Part shown: piece by piece, positions 1-8,393 of the stretch
How positions within the stretch are numbered: position 1 is the stretch's first letter
How the letters are laid out: each line of letters starts with the position of its first letter
Assembly: GCF_000425385.1 (NCBI RefSeq)
Contig: NZ_KE384357.1
Location: 146,579 to 210,578, forward strand
DNA: 64,000 nt
Reading direction: 5' to 3'
From: Pseudoduganella violaceinigra DSM 15887
GTDB lineage: Bacteria > Pseudomonadota > Gammaproteobacteria > Burkholderiales > Burkholderiaceae_D
Position numbers and translations under genes: made by a program
Notes under the pieces: generated by a model
Told to the model about the DNA's origin: nothing
What the model saw: only the letters and a program-made list of their open reading frames with translations
Database searches by the model: none

Positions 1-6
1 ACCAGT

Positions 7-91
7 GCCCACGTGGCGGAATTGGTAGACGCGCATGGTTCAGGTCCATGTGCCGCAAGGTGTGGGGGTTCGAGTCCCTCCGTGGGCACCA
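7..91 (+). tRNA. tRNA-Leu (anticodon CAG)
   Basis: An 85-nt class II tRNA with encoded CCA. The acceptor strands GCCCACG and CGTGGGC pair, the anticodon loop is TTCAGGT flanked by complementary CATGG/CCATG, a long variable arm follows, and the T loop is TTCGAGT. It is followed within 11 bases by a strong terminator, so it ends its transcript. Other tRNAs could precede it outside the window. Confidence 0.96.
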
Positions 92-101
92 AGAATTCCG
101 C

Positions 102-129
102 AAAAAAGCTCCCTTCGGGGAGCTTTTTT
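102..129 (+). terminator. Rho-independent terminator after tRNA-Leu
   Basis: Perfect inverted repeat (AGCTCCC / GGGAGCT, extended by A and T runs to 12 bp) closing on a TTCG tetraloop and followed by six T residues. The A run on the other side makes it bidirectional, so it can also end the minus-strand quinone reductase gene. Confidence 0.93.
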
Positions 130-143
130 CATTTCCGCGGCGC

Positions 144-995
144 TTACACCGACAATGCCGCTTCCACTGCCTGCGAAACACTGCGGGTCGGGCGGCCGAT
201 CAGCTTCTCCAGCGCCTTCCCATCATCGAACAAGCCGCCGCGCGCTGTGCCGGCATCCGAATCGGCCAGCAACTCAGGCCATGGGGCCGGCACGCCCACG
301 CCAGCCAGCACGCCGGCAAACTCCGCCTGCGGCAATTCGCGGTACACGGCCGCCTTGCCGGACTGGCGCGCTGCTTCCGCGGTCAGTTCCGCCAGCGTGA
401 ACGAGGTGCTGCCCGCCAGCTCATAGACCTGCTGCGGCGCTTCGGCCGTCAGCACGGCGACAGCGGCAGCGGCATAATCGGCGCGGGCGGCGGCCGAAAC
501 ACGCCCCTCGCCGGCGCTGCCAACCATCTCGCCGCGCTGCGCGGCGCCGGCGATGCGGCCGTTGAAGTTCTCGAAATACCAGCCGTTGCGCAGTAAGGAA
601 TACGCCAGGCCGCTGGCGCGGATGGCCGCCTCGGTGGCGACATGCTCCTCCGCCAGACGCAGCGGCGAGCTGTCGGCGCGCAGGATGCTGGTGTAGGCCA
701 GCAGCTTCACCCCGGCGCGTTTTGCCGCGTCGACCACGGCACGGTGCTGCGCGGTGCGCTTGTCCACCACATTGGCCGAGACCAGCAGCACGCGCTCGGC
801 GCCCGCCAGTGCGGCGTCCAGGCTGGCGGCATCCTCATAGTCCGCGCGGCGCACTTGCACACCGCGCGCCGCCAGGTGCGCCGCCTTGGACGGGTCGCGC
901 ACCGCCGCCACGATGTGCGACGCCGGCACTTTCGCCAGCAGGCCTTCCACCACCAATTGACCCAATGCGCCCGTGGCGCCAGTTACGACGATCAT
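144..995 (-). CDS. qorB: NAD(P)H:quinone oxidoreductase QorB-like (NmrA/SDR family)
   Basis: 283-residue cytoplasmic Rossmann-fold protein of the atypical SDR/NmrA group, predicted to reduce quinones with NADPH. The N-terminus carries the nucleotide-binding motif GATGALGQ (residues 6-13), and the protein aligns along its length with what I know of E. coli QorB (YtfG), including AYTSILRADSSPL and LLRNGWYFENF in the middle and GGLFDDGKALEKLIGRP near the C-terminus. The length is that of the family. The gene is divergent from an HxlR-type regulator, the same arrangement as E. coli ytfG/ytfH, so quinone or electrophile-responsive control through the shared 70-bp intergenic region is likely. The physiological substrate is inferred. 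Confidence 0.88.
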   Translation of the reverse strand: MIVVTGATGALGQLVVEGLLAKVPASHIVAAVRDPSKAAHLAARGVQVRRADYEDAASLDAALAGAERVLLVSANVVDKRTAQHRAVVDAAKRAGVKLLAYTSILRADSSPLRLAEEHVATEAAIRASGLAYSLLRNGWYFENFNGRIAGAAQRGEMVGSAGEGRVSAAARADYAAAAVAVLTAEAPQQVYELAGSTSFTLAELTAEAARQSGKAAVYRELPQAEFAGVLAGVGVPAPWPELLADSDAGTARGGLFDDGKALEKLIGRPTRSVSQAVEAALSV

Positions 996-1055
996 GTTTT
1001 TCTCCTTGGTTGAAAACGATGTAGGGCTATAATAGGATCAACACTAACTTTTCGT

Positions 1056-1067
1056 AAGTACGTACTT
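1056..1067. promoter_or_regulatory. Candidate HxlR operator (perfect 12-bp palindrome)
   Basis: AAGTACGTACTT is a perfect palindrome in the qorB/regulator intergenic region, overlapped by a partial direct repeat (CGTAAGTA ... GGTAAGTA). HxlR/YodB-type regulators bind TACT/AGTA-type dyads, so this is the best candidate operator for autoregulation and control of the divergent reductase. It ends 10 bases before the ATG chosen for the regulator. Confidence 0.6.
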
Positions 1068-1077
1068 TTTGGTAAGT

Positions 1078-1485
1078 ATGGAAAAAACTTCAAAATCCCT
1101 GCGGGCCGCCCTCTCCCGCCAAGCCCGGCAGCCGGGCAATGTCCTGGCGCCGGAATGCCCATCGCGGGCGGTCTTAAGCCATGTAACCAGCCGCTGGGGC
1201 GTCCTGGTGCTGGTGGTGCTATTGGGCGGCATGCACCGCTTCAGCCAGTTGCGCAAGGAAGTGGGCGGCGTCAGCGAAAAAATGCTGGCGCAAACCCTGG
1301 TTGCGCTGGAGGGCGACGGTTTCGTGCTGCGCACCGCCCTGCCCGAGATTCCGCCCCATGTGGAATACAGCCTGACGCCGCTGGGGCGCGAAGTCGCCGA
1401 GCGCCTGGAGGTGCTGGTCGACTGGATTGAGGACAACCTGCCACGCATCCTCGCACCTCAGGAAGAAGCCGAGGCAAGCTTGTAA
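1078..1485 (+). CDS. HxlR-family winged-helix transcriptional regulator
   Basis: 135 residues from the ATG at 1078 (a TTG three codons upstream is possible; neither has a good ribosome site). The HxlR signature is clear: a cysteine near residue 20 (ECPSRAVLSHVTSRWG), GGMHRFSQLRKEVGGVSEKMLAQTL for the recognition helix, and PPHVEYSLTPLG for the wing. HxlR proteins act as dimers, often sensing quinones or electrophiles through the N-terminal cysteine. Divergent to qorB with a palindrome between them, so it probably represses the reductase. The ligand is inferred. Confidence 0.9.
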   Translation: MEKTSKSLRAALSRQARQPGNVLAPECPSRAVLSHVTSRWGVLVLVVLLGGMHRFSQLRKEVGGVSEKMLAQTLVALEGDGFVLRTALPEIPPHVEYSLTPLGREVAERLEVLVDWIEDNLPRILAPQEEAEASL

Positions 1486-1497
1486 TACACTGGCAGA

Positions 1498-3633
1498 GTG
1501 GAACCGAATAACACTATCCTCGTCGCTACCGGTACCAGCCTCGATGTGGCGGCGCTGGAGCTGGCGCTTGCCACGCACCAGTACCGCGTCGAATCGGTCA
1601 CCAGCGGCGATCACGCGCTGCAGGTGGCGGCTGGCGGCGGCGTCGCCCTGGTATTGCTGGACACCGCCCTGGCAGGCAGCGCCGCGCTCGAACTGACGGG
1701 CCAATTGACCCAGGCCGACGCCAACCGCCGCATCCCGGTGCTGCTGATGTCGCACCGTCCCTCCCAGGAGGAACAGCAGCGCGCCGCCCGCGCCGGCGCC
1801 GACGGCTATTTCAGCCTGCCGCTGGCCACCACCAGCGTGGTCGACCACGTCCTGTTCGCCCTGCAGGGCCAGCGCATCGGCGGCTTCGACCTGGAGGTGA
1901 ACTACCACATGATGGCGGCCTCCTCGCCGGATGCGGTGATGCTGATCGATATGGACAGCGGCCACCCGGTCGACCTGAACCACCGCGCCGAGCAGCTGCT
2001 CGGGCGAAACGCCCTGGAACTGCTGACCGCTCCCTTGTCGGCCCTGTGCGACCAGGCCGAACTCAATGTCATGATGCAGAGCGTCCTGGCGGGCGAGTTG
2101 AAGGTGCACCGTATCGCCTTCCGCCACAGCAGCGGGCGCCCGGTCGACTGCAATGTGCGCGGCGTGCGCATCGCCAAGCCGGGCCGGCGCCTGTTCCATA
2201 TCCGCATGGTCGACGTCACCGGCACCCAGCGTGCCGAGGCCTTGCGCGTCGGCCAGGAACAGCTGCTGGAAATGATGGCGCGCGGCGTACCGCTGGACGA
2301 TACGCTGCACAAACTGGTGCGCCTGGTCGAATCCCAGTCGCCGGGCGTGCTGTGCTCCGTCATGCTGCTGGCGGCGGACGGCCAGCATATGCATTGCGCC
2401 TGCTGCCCCAGCCTGCCGGCCGCCTACGCCGCCCTGCTGGAGGGCTTGGCGATCGGCCCGGGCGTGGGCTCCTGCGGCACCGCCATGCACCGGCGCGAAG
2501 CCGTGGTGGTGTCGGACATCGAAAACGACCCGCTGTGGGCACCATACGCGGAACAGGTGCGCGAATACGGCCTGCGTGCCTGCTGGTCCATGCCCATCAT
2601 GCAGGACGAGCACACCGTGCTGGGCTCCTTCGCCATGTACTACCGCACCGTGCGCCACCCGGACGCGGACGAACAGCGCTTGATCGGCGTCGCCAGCCAC
2701 TTGGCCAGCATCGCCATCGAACGTGCGCGGCGCGAGGTGGAGTTGGAGCGCCACCGCAGCCACCTGGAAGAACTGGTCGAAGCCCGCACCGCCGAGCTGA
2801 CACGCGCCAAGCAGCATGCGGAGCTGACCAATGAGGAGCTGCAAGCGGCGCTGGAGAATCTCAGCCTGACGCAGGAAGAACTGGTCCGGCGCGACAAGCT
2901 GGCCGCCCTCGGCTCGCTGGTGGCGGGCGTGGCCCACGAACTGAATACGCCGATCGGCAACAGCCTGGTTACCGCCTCCACCCTGGCCGACCAGACGGCG
3001 TCGCTGAGCGGCCAGATCGACGCCGGCATCCGCCGCTCGGAGCTGGACGCCTACCTGGAGCGGGCGCGCGAGGCGGGCGACATCATCCAGCGCAACCTGC
3101 AACGGGCCGCAAAGCTGGTGGCAAGCTTCAAGGAGATTGCCGTCGACACCACCGACGCCCAGCGCCGCCGCTTCTTCCTCGACGAGCTGCTGCAGGACAT
3201 GCTGGCGCCGCTCTGGGCCAGCCTGCCGCAGCCGCGCCCCAACTTGGTGCTGGACGTGGTGCCCGGCCTGCAACTGGACAGCTACCCCGGATCCCTCAGC
3301 CAGGCGCTGGCCCACCTGGTCGACAACTGCATCGTGCACGCCTTCAGCACGGCGCCCGGCGGCGAGCCGACGGTCACCATTACCGCCAGCGCCCAAGGCA
3401 GCGACGTCCTGCTCTCGGTGGCCGACAATGGCGCCGGCATCGCCGCGGAACACCTGCGCCGGGTATTCGACCCCTTCTTCACCACGCGCCTGGGCGCCGG
3501 CCAGTCCGGCCTTGGCCTGTACATCACCCACAATATCGTGACCGGCGTGCTGGCCGGGCATATCACCGCCGCCAGCACCCCGGGCTGCGGCAGCACCTTC
3601 ACCATCCGGCTTCCTGCCGCCGCCCCGCTATGA
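1498..3633 (+). CDS. Hybrid sensor histidine kinase: pseudo-receiver, PAS, GAF, HisKA, HATPase
   Basis: 711 residues, GTG start, no membrane segment, so a cytoplasmic sensor kinase. Domain order: receiver-like (about 5-120), PAS (about 135-240), GAF (about 255-410), coiled coil (about 415-465), HisKA with phospho-acceptor His480 in VAHELNTP, and HATPase_c with N box (LVDNCIVHAF), G1 (DNGAGIA) and G2 (SGLGLYI). The receiver keeps a candidate Asp55 (VLLDTAL) but lacks the N-terminal acidic pair (ILVATGT instead of a DD motif) and the conserved lysine (SLPLAT), so phosphotransfer to it is doubtful and a purely structural or protein-interaction role is likely. No cognate response regulator is adjacent. 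It overlaps the next gene by 4 bases. Confidence 0.9.
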   Translation: MEPNNTILVATGTSLDVAALELALATHQYRVESVTSGDHALQVAAGGGVALVLLDTALAGSAALELTGQLTQADANRRIPVLLMSHRPSQEEQQRAARAGADGYFSLPLATTSVVDHVLFALQGQRIGGFDLEVNYHMMAASSPDAVMLIDMDSGHPVDLNHRAEQLLGRNALELLTAPLSALCDQAELNVMMQSVLAGELKVHRIAFRHSSGRPVDCNVRGVRIAKPGRRLFHIRMVDVTGTQRAEALRVGQEQLLEMMARGVPLDDTLHKLVRLVESQSPGVLCSVMLLAADGQHMHCACCPSLPAAYAALLEGLAIGPGVGSCGTAMHRREAVVVSDIENDPLWAPYAEQVREYGLRACWSMPIMQDEHTVLGSFAMYYRTVRHPDADEQRLIGVASHLASIAIERARREVELERHRSHLEELVEARTAELTRAKQHAELTNEELQAALENLSLTQEELVRRDKLAALGSLVAGVAHELNTPIGNSLVTASTLADQTASLSGQIDAGIRRSELDAYLERAREAGDIIQRNLQRAAKLVASFKEIAVDTTDAQRRRFFLDELLQDMLAPLWASLPQPRPNLVLDVVPGLQLDSYPGSLSQALAHLVDNCIVHAFSTAPGGEPTVTITASAQGSDVLLSVADNGAGIAAEHLRRVFDPFFTTRLGAGQSGLGLYITHNIVTGVLAGHITAASTPGCGSTFTIRLPAAAPL

Positions 3634-3830
3634 AACGCCGCCTCGCCGTCCTGCTGCTGGCCATTACCGCCGCCGGCTCCACCCTCGCCCGCCCGGCCTG
3701 GTGGTATCTGTACCAGAGCCGCATCGACGGCCAGCGCGCCTGTTCGCAAACGCCGCTTGGCAAGGGCTGGCTGCAAATGGCCGGGCCGTTTGAAGATCCC
3801 CATTGCGAAAAGTTGGTGCGTACTAAATAA
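3630..3830 (+). CDS. Small secreted protein, unknown
   Basis: 66 residues starting in an ATGA overlap with the kinase stop, so translationally coupled to it. A signal peptide is visible at residues 1-20 (MKRRLAVLLLAITAAGSTLA), then a short tryptophan-rich mature chain with two cysteines (Cys37 and Cys58) that could form a disulfide. I do not recognise a family. Coupling to a sensor kinase suggests a periplasmic partner or simply an operon passenger; this is inference. Confidence 0.6.
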   Translation: MKRRLAVLLLAITAAGSTLARPAWWYLYQSRIDGQRACSQTPLGKGWLQMAGPFEDPHCEKLVRTK

Positions 3831-3881
3831 TGAAGGCAGAGCAAGAAGCAGCGCCATCCCACCTAGAACAAAGGAGACCGT

Positions 3882-4412
3882 ATGTTTCAGAACCCCGAGC
3901 AGTTCGCCAACGCCACCAAGACGCTGTTTGAATTCCAGCTGGAGACCTTCAACACCTTGACCAACCGCGCCATGCAAGGGGTGGAGCAAGCGGTGACCCT
4001 GAATATCGCCACGGCGCGCAAGGCGCTGGACGAGCAGATCGACGCCAGCCGCAAGGTCAGCGCCTCCGTCTCGCCGCAGGAAGCCATGGGTGTCATCACT
4101 GCCCGCCTGCAGCCCGGCATGGCCGCCACCAACGCCTACAACCAGCAGCTGGGCGCCCTGCTGAGCGAAATGTCGAACGACTTCCACAAAGCCGCCGACG
4201 CCCACCTGGCCGAGGCCAAATCCAACCTCAGCGCCCTGATTTACGACGTAACCCAGAATGTGCGCCCCGGTTCGGACAACGCGGTGCAGATTGTCAAAAC
4301 AGCCATTGATAACGCCTTCAAAGGCTATGAACAGGTGACCCAGGCCACGCGCGACGCCGTCACCGCCTTCGAACAGCAATTAGAAAAAGTCAACTCCTCC
4401 GGCAAAAAGTGA
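3882..4412 (+). CDS. phaP: Phasin family protein (PHA granule-associated)
   Basis: 176 residues with a good ribosome site (AAAGGAGA). The sequence is the Phasin_2 type: start MFQNPEQFANATKTLFEFQLETF, amphipathic helices, no cysteine, low-complexity Ala/Gln content, and the terminal helix FEQQLEKVNSSGKK. Phasins coat polyhydroxyalkanoate granules and control their number and size. No PHA synthase or depolymerase gene is nearby, so the link to storage granules rests on the family. Confidence 0.9.
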   Translation: MFQNPEQFANATKTLFEFQLETFNTLTNRAMQGVEQAVTLNIATARKALDEQIDASRKVSASVSPQEAMGVITARLQPGMAATNAYNQQLGALLSEMSNDFHKAADAHLAEAKSNLSALIYDVTQNVRPGSDNAVQIVKTAIDNAFKGYEQVTQATRDAVTAFEQQLEKVNSSGKK

Positions 4413-4436
4413 CAGCGTGGCGGGTGACGCGTTATA

Positions 4437-4452
4437 CTGTATATAAATACAG
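4437..4452. promoter_or_regulatory. LexA (SOS) box upstream of nuclease/helicase operon
   Basis: CTGTATATAAATACAG matches the LexA consensus CTGT-N8-ACAG exactly and sits 21 bases before the start of the FAN1-like gene. It predicts induction of the following two genes by DNA damage. Confidence 0.85.
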
Positions 4453-4473
4453 TTTTCGCGTCGCCTCGCCTGC

Positions 4474-6114
4474 ATGAACCAAATCCTTGAAAATCCGTTC
4501 TACTACCTGGACAACTTCCACCAGGTCCTGCACTGGATTGGCGAGCGCTATAGCGACCTGCTGACGGAAGAAGAGGCCGGATTCCTCGCCTGTTTCCCCA
4601 CCTTGCCCCAGCCATCGCGCGCCCTGTTCGTGCGCATGGTGATGCGCAAGGGGGAGCTGTTCCGTGCCTCCAAGTTGAGCTATCCCGAGATCGGCTGCAC
4701 GATTGCCGCCGCCGCGCCGCTGGTCGGGCAAGGCTGGGTGGTACAGGACCCGGAGCTGACGCTGGACGAGCTGTTCGAGCTGCTGCAAAAGCCCGAAATC
4801 ACGCGCGTCTTCGCCTTGAGCGGCGCCGAGCGCAGCGCCCGCAAAGCCGAGCAGCTGGAAGCCCTGCGCGAGCGCCACGCGGGCCGCCACCGCTTCACGG
4901 CCTGGTTTGCCGATGCCGGCGACCAGGTCTACCACATTCTTTCCAAGCCCCTGTGCGACCGCCTGCGGCTGATCTTCTTCGGTAACTTCCACCAGGACTG
5001 GTCGGAGTTCGTGCTGTCCAACCTGGGCATCTACCGTTACGAAAAAGTCGAATTCTCGCCCGCCGCGCGCGGCTTCCGCTCGCGCCGCGACATCGACGAC
5101 TACCTGGCCCTGCACGCCTGCCGCGAACGATTCGGCGCAGGCGAAGACCCGCTGCAGTTGGCGCGCGAACTACCGGCCCTGGTGGGCGACAACGAATGGC
5201 TGCACAGCCGCCGCCAGAAGATGCTGTTCCAGTTCGGCCAGCAGACGGAAAAGCTGGGCAACTGGGCCGGCGCCTTTGAACTGTACGAACAATGCGCCTA
5301 CCCCGGCGCCCGCGCCCGCGCCATCCGCGTACTGGAGAAGGACGAACGCCTCGGCCTGGCCTACGAATGGCTGCAGCGCGCGCAGGCCGCGCCTGAAAGC
5401 GAGGCCGAACGCCAGCAATTGCTGCGCATGGCGCCGCGCCTGCGCCGCAAGCTTGGCCATATGCGCGAACCGTCGCACGCGCTGACGCCGGTCGAGCGCA
5501 TCGACCTGGTGCTGCCGATGCCGGCCGAAGATTGGTGGGTGGAAGGCGTCGTGCGCGACCACTTGTGGCAGGACGAGGCGCCCTGCTTTTATGTGGAAAA
5601 TGCCCTGGCCAACTCCCTGTTTGGCCTGCTGTGCTGGGACGCGGTATTTGCCGCCATTCCCGGCGCCTTCTTCCATCCCTTCCACCATGGTCCTGCCGAC
5701 TTGCACAGCGCCGACTTCCAGCACCGCCGCGCCGCCCTGTTCGACGCTTGTTTCGCCAAGCTGGAAGACGACAGCTACCGCGACGCCATCCGCACCAACT
5801 TCGTCGCCAAGGCCGGCCTGCAGTCGCCCTTCGTCTACTGGGACGCGATCGACGGGGAACTGCTTGAATTGGCGCTGGACTGCATTCCCGCCGCCCACCT
5901 GAAGCGGTGGTTCGAGCGCATCCTGCTGGATATCAAGGCCAACCGCAGCGGCTTCCCGGACCTGATCCGCTTCTGGCCCGAAGAACGGCGCTACCAGATG
6001 GTGGAAGTCAAAGGCCCCGGCGACCGCCTGCAGGACAACCAGCTGCGCTGGATCGACTACTGCGCCGAGCACGGCATGCCGGTCTCCGTCTGTTACCTGG
6101 CGTGGCAAGAATGA
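4474..6114 (+). CDS. FAN1-like VRR-NUC domain structure-specific nuclease
   Basis: 546 residues. The C-terminal VRR-NUC (PD-(D/E)XK) domain is clear: PDLIRFWPEE with Asp496, then VEVKGPGDRLQDNQ giving the E-x-K pair Glu511/Lys513 and Gln523. The N-terminal and central parts (helical, TPR-like around residues 240-330) match the layout of bacterial FAN1 proteins of about 550 residues, which cut 5' flaps and can unhook DNA interstrand crosslinks. The LexA box directly upstream supports a DNA repair role. It overlaps the following helicase by ATGA, so the two are made together. Confidence 0.87.
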   Translation: MNQILENPFYYLDNFHQVLHWIGERYSDLLTEEEAGFLACFPTLPQPSRALFVRMVMRKGELFRASKLSYPEIGCTIAAAAPLVGQGWVVQDPELTLDELFELLQKPEITRVFALSGAERSARKAEQLEALRERHAGRHRFTAWFADAGDQVYHILSKPLCDRLRLIFFGNFHQDWSEFVLSNLGIYRYEKVEFSPAARGFRSRRDIDDYLALHACRERFGAGEDPLQLARELPALVGDNEWLHSRRQKMLFQFGQQTEKLGNWAGAFELYEQCAYPGARARAIRVLEKDERLGLAYEWLQRAQAAPESEAERQQLLRMAPRLRRKLGHMREPSHALTPVERIDLVLPMPAEDWWVEGVVRDHLWQDEAPCFYVENALANSLFGLLCWDAVFAAIPGAFFHPFHHGPADLHSADFQHRRAALFDACFAKLEDDSYRDAIRTNFVAKAGLQSPFVYWDAIDGELLELALDCIPAAHLKRWFERILLDIKANRSGFPDLIRFWPEERRYQMVEVKGPGDRLQDNQLRWIDYCAEHGMPVSVCYLAWQE

Positions 6115-8393
6115 GCTATACGATTGCCGTCCGCGCCCTGTGCGAGTTCACCGCCAAGCAAGGCGACCTGGACCTGCGCTTCACGCCCACGCCGACCGCC
6201 CAGGAAGGCATCGAGGGCCACGCCATCGTCACCAGCCGCCGCGACGACGACTATGAGCGCGAGCTCAGCCTGTCCGGCGACTTCGGCCCGCTGCACGTGC
6301 GCGGCCGCGCCGACGGCTACAATCCGCGCAAGAACCAGCTTGAGGAAATCAAGACTTACCGCGGCGATTTGTCGCGCCAGCCCGCCAACCACCGCATCCT
6401 GCACTGGGCCCAGCTCAAGGTCTACGGCCACCTGCTGTGCGAAGCCCGCGGGTTGAGCGCACTGCGCCTGGCACTGGTCTATTTCGACATCGGCACGCAG
6501 AAAGAAACCGTCTTGACCGAGGAAGCCGACGCCGCCTCGCTGCGCGCCTTCTTCGAAGACCAGTGCGGCCGCTTTATCGCATGGGCCGAACAGGAACTGG
6601 CGCACCGCAGCGCGCGCGACGAGCAATTGCGTGCCTTGCGCTTCCCGCATGCAGACTTTCGCCCCGGCCAGCGCCAGCTTGCCGAAGCAATGTACAAAGC
6701 CAGCGCACGCGGCTGCTCGCTGCTGGCACAGGCGCCGACTGGCATCGGCAAGAGCATCGGCAGCATTTTCCCGATGCTGAAGGCCAGCGCCGAGCATGGC
6801 CTGGACAAGGTGTTCTTCCTGGCCGCCAAGACCAGCGGCCGCAGCATGGCGCTCGGCGCCGTGGAAACAATCAAGCGCAGCGCCCCCTTATTGCCGCTGC
6901 GCGCGCTCGAACTGGCAGCCAAGACCACCGCCTGCGAAAACCCGGACAAGGCCTGCCACGGCGAATCATGCCCGCTGGCGCAAGGCTTCTACGACCGTCT
7001 GCCGGCCGCCCGCGCCGCCGCCCTGCAAAAGCCGATGCTGGACCGCGCCTCGGTGCGGGAAGCCGCTCTGGAGCACCAGGTCTGCCCCTACTACCTGCAG
7101 TCGGAACTGGTGCGCTGGGCCGACGTAGTGGTGGGCGACTACAACTACTACTTCGACATCAGCGCCATGCTCTACAGCCTGACGCAGATGAACGGCTGGA
7201 AGGTCGGCGTACTGGCGGACGAAGCGCACAATATGGTCTCGCGCGCCCGCAAAATGTACTCCGCCGAAATGGACCATGTGCGCCTGCGGGTGCTGCGCAA
7301 GACGGCGCCCGAAGCGCTGCGCAAGCCGCTCGACCGCGTGCACCGGCAATGGAGCGCGCTGGAAAAGGAGCAGGAAGCCGAATATTCCAGCCACGCCGAA
7401 CTGCCCGAAAAATTCATGGCCGCGCTGCAAACGGCATGCACCGAGATCGGCGACTACATGGCTGAACATCCGGCCTGGTTCGATGCCGACGTGCTGGACT
7501 TCTATTTCAACGCCCTGCTGTTCGGCCGCCTGGCGGAAAGCTTCGGCGAACATTCGATGTTCGACATCGAGAAAACCGACGGCGGGCGAGGCGCTGGCGC
7601 CAGCAGGATCAATTCCGTGCTCTGCATCCGCAACATCCTGCCCGCGCCTTTCCTGAAGCAGCGCTTCGAAGCCGCGCATGCGGTCGCGCTGTTTTCCGCC
7701 ACCTTAAGTCCCTGGAACTATTATGCGGACACGCTCGGTATGCCGGCCGATACCGCCTGGGTCGATGTCGCCTCGCCATTTGACGCGCAGCAGCTGCAAG
7801 TGCACATCGCCAGCCATATCTCTACCCGCTACCAGCACCGCGGCCGTTCGCTGGGCCCCATTGCCACCCTGATGGGCGAGCAATACCAACGCCAGCCGGG
7901 CAATTACCTAGCCTTTTTCAGCAGCTTCGATTACATGGAAAAGGTCGCCGACCTGTTCGCAGCGCAGCACCCGGACGTGCCGCAATGGCGCCAGGAACGA
8001 CGCATGGATGAAAGCGCACGCGACGCCTTCCTGGCCCGCTTCCGCGAAGGCGGCCAAGGCGTCGGCTTTGCCGTGCTGGGAGGCTCGTTCGGCGAAGGCA
8101 TCGACCTGCCGGGCGACCGCCTGATCGGCGCCTTCATCGCCACGCTTGGCCTACCCCAGATCAACCCCGTCAACGAGCAAATCAAGGCCCGCATGGAGGC
8201 CACTTTCGGCGCGGGCTATGACTACACCTACCTCTATCCCGGCCTGCAAAAAGTCGTCCAGGCAGCCGGGCGCGTGATCCGCACGACCAGCGACCGCGGA
8301 ACGGTCCACCTTATCGACGACCGCTTCGGCCGGCCGGAAGTCCAGGCCCTGCTTCCCGCCTGGTGGCAGCTCGACTCGCGAAACCTGGTTTAG
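6111..8393 (+). CDS. PD-(D/E)XK nuclease fused to XPD/DinG-family iron-sulfur helicase
   Basis: 760 residues from the ATG overlapping the nuclease stop. The N-terminal 120 residues look like a RecB/Cas4-type nuclease: Asp68 (GRADGY), Glu79-x-Lys81 (EEIKTYRG) and the Q-x3-Y motif Gln101/Tyr105. The rest is a superfamily 2 helicase: Walker A APTGIGKS, four cysteines between Walker A and the DEAH box (CENPDKACHGESC ... CPYY) as in the XPD/DinG Fe-S domain, DEAHN box, and motif VI QAAGRVIRT. Such enzymes unwind 5'-3'. Co-operonic with a FAN1-like nuclease behind a LexA box, so crosslink or fork repair is the best guess. The last 4 bases overlap the convergent next gene. Confidence 0.88.
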   Translation: MSYTIAVRALCEFTAKQGDLDLRFTPTPTAQEGIEGHAIVTSRRDDDYERELSLSGDFGPLHVRGRADGYNPRKNQLEEIKTYRGDLSRQPANHRILHWAQLKVYGHLLCEARGLSALRLALVYFDIGTQKETVLTEEADAASLRAFFEDQCGRFIAWAEQELAHRSARDEQLRALRFPHADFRPGQRQLAEAMYKASARGCSLLAQAPTGIGKSIGSIFPMLKASAEHGLDKVFFLAAKTSGRSMALGAVETIKRSAPLLPLRALELAAKTTACENPDKACHGESCPLAQGFYDRLPAARAAALQKPMLDRASVREAALEHQVCPYYLQSELVRWADVVVGDYNYYFDISAMLYSLTQMNGWKVGVLADEAHNMVSRARKMYSAEMDHVRLRVLRKTAPEALRKPLDRVHRQWSALEKEQEAEYSSHAELPEKFMAALQTACTEIGDYMAEHPAWFDADVLDFYFNALLFGRLAESFGEHSMFDIEKTDGGRGAGASRINSVLCIRNILPAPFLKQRFEAAHAVALFSATLSPWNYYADTLGMPADTAWVDVASPFDAQQLQVHIASHISTRYQHRGRSLGPIATLMGEQYQRQPGNYLAFFSSFDYMEKVADLFAAQHPDVPQWRQERRMDESARDAFLARFREGGQGVGFAVLGGSFGEGIDLPGDRLIGAFIATLGLPQINPVNEQIKARMEATFGAGYDYTYLYPGLQKVVQAAGRVIRTTSDRGTVHLIDDRFGRPEVQALLPAWWQLDSRNLV

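Noticed and set aside
1219..3561. 780-codon open frame on the minus strand opposite the histidine kinase
   Set aside because: It is an antisense shadow of a high-GC gene: its amino acids are repetitive His/Gln/Ala and there is no known domain, while the plus strand has clear domains.
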